Part shown: one piece after another, positions 5,957 to 6,292 of the stretch
Position numbering within the stretch: position 1 is the first letter of the stretch
How the letters are laid out: each line of letters starts with the position of its first letter
Source: an uncultured Chloroflexota bacterium
GTDB lineage: Bacteria > Chloroflexota > Limnocylindria > Limnocylindrales > Limnocylindraceae
Reading direction: 5' to 3'
Assembly (NCBI GenBank): GCA_937864085.1
Contig: CALMIH010000040.1
Coordinates: 1 to 6,292, forward strand
Length of the DNA stretch: 6,292 nt
Program-made: the position numbers and the translations under genes
Notes under the pieces: generated by a model
Databases searched by the model: none
What the model was told of the DNA's origin: nothing
The model's input: only the letters and a program-made list of their open reading frames with translations

Positions 5957-6070
5957 CTATCCCTGCCGCTGCTTATGCTTCGGGTTTTCGCAAATGACCA
6001 TGACGCGTCCGTGCCGCTTAATCACGAGGCACTTGTCGCATCGAACCTTTACCGAGGCAGAAACCTTCAC
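5957..6070 (-). CDS. rpmJ: 50S ribosomal protein L36
   Basis: Smallest large-subunit protein, a zinc ribbon that stabilises 23S rRNA near the GTPase centre. I translated 37 residues from a GTG start: (M)KVSASVKVRCDKCLVIKRH, then GRVMVICENPKHKQRQG and a TAG stop. The length is exactly that of the family. The zinc ligands Cys11, Cys14, Cys27 and His32 are all present, so this is the zinc-binding form. GTG at 6070 is supported by AGGAG five bases upstream; no ATG is available. It lies 16 bases after the infA stop and three bases before rpsM, the usual infA-rpmJ-rpsM order. Confidence 0.96.
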   Translation of the reverse strand: MKVSASVKVRCDKCLVIKRHGRVMVICENPKHKQRQG

Positions 6071-6075
6071 GTCGT

Positions 6076-6080
6076 CTCCT
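6076..6080 (-). promoter_or_regulatory. Ribosome binding site of rpmJ
   Basis: AGGAG on the minus strand, five bases before the GTG at 6070. It fixes the start of the 37-codon L36 gene, which has no ATG. Confidence 0.65.
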
Positions 6081-6086
6081 GTGCTG

Positions 6087-6292
6087 CTACTTCAACCGGT
6101 AGGTGATCCGACCCTGTGTCAGATCGTATGGCGAGAGTTCGACCTTCACCCGATCACCTGGAAGGATTCGGATAAAATTCGTCCGAAGCTTCCCGCTGAT
6201 ATAGGCACGAATCCGATGGCCATTTTCGAGTTCAATGACGAACGATGTGTTCGGCAGTGGCTCAACCACGGTACCTTCGACTTTGATCGAAT
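6087..6292 (-). CDS. infA: Translation initiation factor IF-1 (5' end off the window)
   Basis: IF-1 is an S1-like OB-fold protein that binds the A site of the 30S subunit during initiation. The visible reading frame gives 67 whole codons ending in a stop: SIKVEGTVVEPLPNTSFVIE, then LENGHRIRAYISGK, LRTNFIRILPGDRVKVELSPYDLTQGRITYRLK. The family is about 72 residues, so only the first few, including the start codon, are missing to the right. A GTG at 6269 (the second Val of TVVEP) could be taken as a start, but it would cut off the first beta strand, and the frame stays open and family-like to the window edge, so the true start is outside. It is followed by rpmJ after 16 bases. Confidence 0.94.
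   Translation of the reverse strand, partial: SIKVEGTVVEPLPNTSFVIELENGHRIRAYISGKLRTNFIRILPGDRVKVELSPYDLTQGRITYRLK

Noticed and set aside
5219..6106. A 295-codon open frame on the plus strand opposite rpsK, rpsM and rpmJ
   Set aside because: It lies wholly antisense to well-supported ribosomal protein genes, spans their junctions, and its translation has no recognisable domain. Long antisense frames are expected in GC-rich coding DNA.
6087..6269. IF-1 starting at the GTG at 6269
   Set aside because: The frame continues upstream with family-like residues (IKVEGTV) to the window edge, so this GTG is an internal Val codon.

Overview
The window is one stretch of bacterial chromosome in which every recognisable gene lies on the minus strand and is read from the right end to the left. 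The organism looks like a free-living bacterium of moderately high GC content (my estimate is about 60%). The order infA-rpmJ-rpsM-rpsK-rpsD-rpoA-rplQ, followed at once by rplM-rpsI and then glmM-acpS-alr, resembles the arrangement in Actinomycetota, where rplM-rpsI-glmM is a common trio with acpS and alr a little further on. Chloroflexota with similar ribosomal proteins are equally possible. I cannot name the genus.

Layout in the direction of transcription (right to left): translation initiation factor IF-1 (its first few residues lie off the window), ribosomal proteins L36, S13, S11 and S4, the RNA polymerase alpha subunit, and L17. These form the classic alpha-operon block. It continues with L13 and S9, then phosphoglucosamine mutase (GlmM), holo-acyl-carrier-protein synthase (AcpS) and the N-terminal part of alanine racemase (Alr), whose 3' end is off the window. 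All gaps between genes are 21 bases or less; rplM overlaps rpsI if the upstream rpsI ATG is used, and rpoA-rplQ and acpS-alr almost touch. There is no stretch over 300 bases without a gene, no visible promoter-sized gap and no convincing terminator, so all twelve genes are probably co-transcribed from a promoter to the right.

The genes join translation and transcription (IF-1, six small- or large-subunit proteins plus L13 and S9, RNAP alpha) to the supply of cell-wall and lipid precursors: GlmM makes glucosamine-1-phosphate for UDP-GlcNAc, Alr makes D-alanine, and AcpS activates acyl carrier protein. This would tie envelope synthesis to growth rate.

I see no mobile element, CRISPR array, RNA gene or undescribed multi-gene system. 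The points worth a second look are small: a Glu in Alr where the carbamylated Lys normally sits, an ATG-TGA start-stop between the rplM ribosome binding site and its start, two doubtful start codons (rplM, rpsI), a perfect palindrome where the glmM ribosome binding site should be, a strongly acidic tail on RpoA, a 20-base direct repeat inside glmM, and the absence of truA between rplQ and rplM.
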